Source: Photobacterium indicum
GTDB lineage: Bacteria > Pseudomonadota > Gammaproteobacteria > Enterobacterales > Vibrionaceae
Assembly (NCBI RefSeq): GCF_003026215.1
Contig: NZ_PYOC01000007.1
Coordinates: forward strand, 1 to 64,000
Direction: 5' to 3'
DNA length: 64,000 nt
Positions 62,014-64,000 of this stretch are shown piece after piece. Position 1 is the stretch's first letter; each line of letters starts with the position of its first letter. A program made the position numbers and the translations under genes. The notes under the pieces are model-generated. The model saw only the letters and a list, made by a program, of their open reading frames with translations, had not been told where the DNA came from and did not search any database.

Positions 62014-62331
62014 TTAAGAGTAAAAAACAGCTAGCCAGATTGTTTCTTCTGCTGGATGTGTCCAACTCACTTTATGACGTTGATGGGCTGGAATATTCAC
62101 GTAGTCACCTTCTTTTAGGTGTTGCTCTTTCATTCCTTTTTCGAAGAGAATTTTGGCTTCTCCTTTCACAACCAGCACCCACTCGTTTTCTGTTTGATCA
62201 TACCAGTCGGAATCGAGGGTACTGTGCCCTTTCGAAATAATACGTTCAATCCTAACGCTATCGGTTTTAACAAGGTCTTGAAAAATTTCGGTGGGTAAAG
62301 TGGAAGGTATATCAGTTAGTAGGCTTCCCAT
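62014..62331 (-). CDS. Cupin-domain protein
   Basis: 105 residues, single cupin barrel. The first motif region has ENEWVLVVKGEAKILFE and the second GDYVNIPAHQRHKVSWTHP, with His residues fit for metal binding. Similar small cupins are annotated as anti-sigma-like or phosphoribosylaminoimidazole-carboxylase-like, but the function is unknown. Confidence 0.8.
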   Translation of the reverse strand: MGSLLTDIPSTLPTEIFQDLVKTDSVRIERIISKGHSTLDSDWYDQTENEWVLVVKGEAKILFEKGMKEQHLKEGDYVNIPAHQRHKVSWTHPAEETIWLAVFYS

Positions 62332-62390
62332 CGTGGCATTCTTCCTTTCTCTATTGATCTCTATTCCATTGAAACGAAATTACAAATACA

Positions 62391-62421
62391 AAAACGGGTA
62401 AGTATATTTCAACCTTACCCG
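62391..62421 (-). terminator. Intrinsic terminator
   Basis: On the minus strand CGGGTAAG and CTTACCCG pair around an 11-base loop, followed by TTTTTG. Serves the coiled-coil protein gene at 62450. Confidence 0.85.
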
Positions 62422-62449
62422 CTTGAAAAATTAGTGATACACAAGACGA

Positions 62450-63136
62450 TTACTTAGGTAAATCTATCTCAATTTTAGAATTTAGTTGCTCTAGCTCAGC
62501 CTCAAGCGCAGTGACTTTTGCTTCCTCTGCATCAACAAGATCAAGCTTTTTTTCATATTTATCACAATCGGCTTGCGATACCCAATTCCAACTGGTGCCT
62601 GATTTAAATTCATCACAAGCTTGTTTGAATTTTTTAGCTGTAGCCTTTGCTTTATCAACATCTGATTTTGCAGTAACGACTTGTTTTTGTAATTGTAATT
62701 GTTGTTGATAAAGCTCTTTCGAGTTAGTGAGAACAACTTGTTGCTTTTTAGCCGTTGTTTTAAGCTCAACCACTTTGGTATCCAGTTTTTTCTGAGTAAC
62801 GGATAGCTTCTTTTGCTTTTTATTTAGTTCAGCAATTTGGGCTTCATAATCAGCTTTTTGCTGTGCCATTTCGGTATTTTTTTGCTCTAACTGAGCGATA
62901 ACTTGCTCAAGTTCTAATGATTTTTTTGTTTCCAATTGCTCAAATTGTGTTTGTTGAGCCTCTTTTTGTTGCTGTAATTCTACATTTTTTTGAGTCAGGA
63001 TATCGTACTCGGCTTTCGTTGGGCCTGGATTACGATTCCAAACAGCAGTAGCCAAAACAAAGCCCAATACAATACCAAGCACTAATGCCACTTTCCATGA
63101 TGACATCATGTTTGTCGATCCCACGTTAGTTGACAT
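62450..63136 (-). CDS. Membrane-anchored coiled-coil protein
   Basis: 228 residues. One N-terminal membrane helix at about 14-32 (WKVALVLGIVLGFVLATAV), then a long Gln/Lys/Glu-rich coiled coil (about 40-165), a short part with two Cys (QACDEFKSG, SQADCDKYEKK) and a final coil. AGAGGAAG lies before the ATG. The topology suggests a periplasmic rod. Function unknown. Confidence 0.75.
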   Translation of the reverse strand: MSTNVGSTNMMSSWKVALVLGIVLGFVLATAVWNRNPGPTKAEYDILTQKNVELQQQKEAQQTQFEQLETKKSLELEQVIAQLEQKNTEMAQQKADYEAQIAELNKKQKKLSVTQKKLDTKVVELKTTAKKQQVVLTNSKELYQQQLQLQKQVVTAKSDVDKAKATAKKFKQACDEFKSGTSWNWVSQADCDKYEKKLDLVDAEEAKVTALEAELEQLNSKIEIDLPK

Positions 63137-63476
63137 ATTGTTTTCTTCCTCTTGAATTATTTAGAATTACATACCTATAAGTATTACGGTATATATCCAT
63201 ATGATAACTCTAATACTATCAGTAAGATGATACCTTTATGTCATAATAATATCTCAAATCTCTGTAAAACAATGTAAATCGGAGCTAAGTGCTAATTAAT
63301 TGTTCAGGTTTTTTAAAATCATTTAAACCCTAATGTCTCATAAGTAATAGTTCCACCGTCTGAGACATTTAGCCTACCTCACACTGGCTATCTTCAAATA
63401 GTCATGATTATCAAATCGATAATACTGATATATCCCAATTAATATCAACAAACAACAAAGCAGCTAAGGCAATGTT
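63137..63476. promoter_or_regulatory. Divergent region with inverted repeat
   Basis: 340 bases without a gene. AATGTCTCA (63332-63340) and TGAGACATT (63361-63369) form a perfect 9-bp inverted repeat 20 bases apart, extended by CTAA/TTAG with a bulge. It could be an operator or an mRNA hairpin for the gene at 63477. Confidence 0.45.
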
Positions 63477-63989
63477 ATGATTACTGAATTAATTTTTTTA
63501 ACGGTATCTGCCTTCTCAACACCTCTGCTTGAGAACTCGACTTACGAACAAGATAACACTCATTGTCGCTTAACGATCAATGAAGAAAGGCATCAAAATG
63601 ATATTGTATTGGTTTTTACTGCAAGCTCTGAAATGCCGCATCAAGCGCATATCTATCATGGTATTCCGCAAGAATCCCCCTCTTCAGGTTTATTGACTCA
63701 ACTCTCTTTACATCAAGATGAGTCACTAGAAAAGAATCAATACATGATTAAGCATGCACTTTATAAAGTGGTTAATGATGATATAACGATCTACTCGACA
63801 GCGATTGGTTCAGAGCAGAACAGTGCTCAAGACTTCATGAATCGTTTTGAAAATAACGGTTATAAGACCCTAGTTGCTATCGATGGAATTGAAATAAACC
63901 TGTCATTTGTCGCAGATCACCAGCAAGCACTGGCGTTTTATCAATGTGCTCAACTTGCCTCAAATGATTATGCTAGACATACAAAATAA
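63477..63989 (+). CDS. Exported protein of unknown function, 170 aa
   Basis: TAAGG lies eight bases before the ATG. A short hydrophobic N-terminus (MITELIFLTVSAFS) looks like a signal peptide. The mature part has two Cys (THCRLTI and FYQCAQL) that may form a disulfide. No family recognised. Complete, ending 11 bases before the window edge. Confidence 0.65.
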   Translation: MITELIFLTVSAFSTPLLENSTYEQDNTHCRLTINEERHQNDIVLVFTASSEMPHQAHIYHGIPQESPSSGLLTQLSLHQDESLEKNQYMIKHALYKVVNDDITIYSTAIGSEQNSAQDFMNRFENNGYKTLVAIDGIEINLSFVADHQQALAFYQCAQLASNDYARHTK

Positions 63990-64000
63990 AAGACATTCAT

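Noticed and set aside
1..64000. CRISPR arrays, tRNA or rRNA genes, transposases, prophage or integron parts
   Set aside because: Looked for and not seen. The only repeats are the short heptamers and TACCCAAG elements.

Overview
The window reads as chromosomal DNA of a marine gammaproteobacterium in the Vibrionaceae, most like Photobacterium. The reasons are moderate AT richness, ToxR-type and LysR regulators, a YdiL-like (DUF1870) gene, a VirK/YbjX gene, many small exported proteins, an ArfA of the Vibrio/Photobacterium type, and short TACCCAAGYTAC repeats. Species was not determined. No rRNA, tRNA, CRISPR array, prophage or transposase was seen.

Left end (1-12.2 kb, all minus strand): two fructose-family PTS operons run head to tail. 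The distal one is leader protein, EIIB, EIIC, GH38 alpha-mannosidase (MngB-like), then an HPr-EI-EIIA fusion. The other is leader protein, EIIB, EIIC, then a large exported metallophosphoesterase, followed by a truncated exported EEP-fold phosphoesterase. The fusion protein is the only EIIA source here, so it may serve both EIIB/EIIC pairs. No DNA-binding regulator is present. Each operon instead begins with a paralogous ~170-residue protein of unknown family, and each leader ORF reads in frame through a strong intrinsic terminator and stops at the EIIB ribosome site. This is the best candidate in the window for an undescribed regulatory arrangement. The mannosidase operon has a perfect CRP site at the class II position.

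12.7-20.2 kb: single metabolic and stress genes (PhyH dioxygenase, MBL hydrolase, CHK-like kinase, arfA, beta-lactamase-fold hydrolase, MaoC hydratase, AlkD, cytochrome c). arfA carries a terminator stem-loop with its stop codon in the loop. 20.5-26.1 kb: a four-gene operon (glutamine-synthetase-like ligase, aldehyde dehydrogenase, Fe-alcohol dehydrogenase, class I amidotransferase) that looks like a gamma-glutamylation pathway for an amine or amino alcohol, followed by a periplasmic protein. 26.3-29.9 kb: ToxR-like regulator, LysR regulator, PpiC and small exported or membrane proteins.

30-38.2 kb: a complete nosRZDFYL nitrous-oxide reductase cluster with an FNR-type site upstream of nosR. 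38.4-40.8 kb: PepSY protein plus PhoPQ-like two-component system. 41-53.6 kb: YdiL-like protein, ABC-class ATPase, DUF4239 protein, a free-standing SecD-P1-like protein, GNAT, DsbA-like protein, EamA exporter, patatin lipoprotein, M14 carboxypeptidase, and a secreted EEP nuclease/phosphatase. 53.6-64 kb: VirK/YbjX protein, a two-component system divergent from an RND efflux pair with matching direct-repeat operators between them, cupin, coiled-coil membrane protein and an exported orphan.
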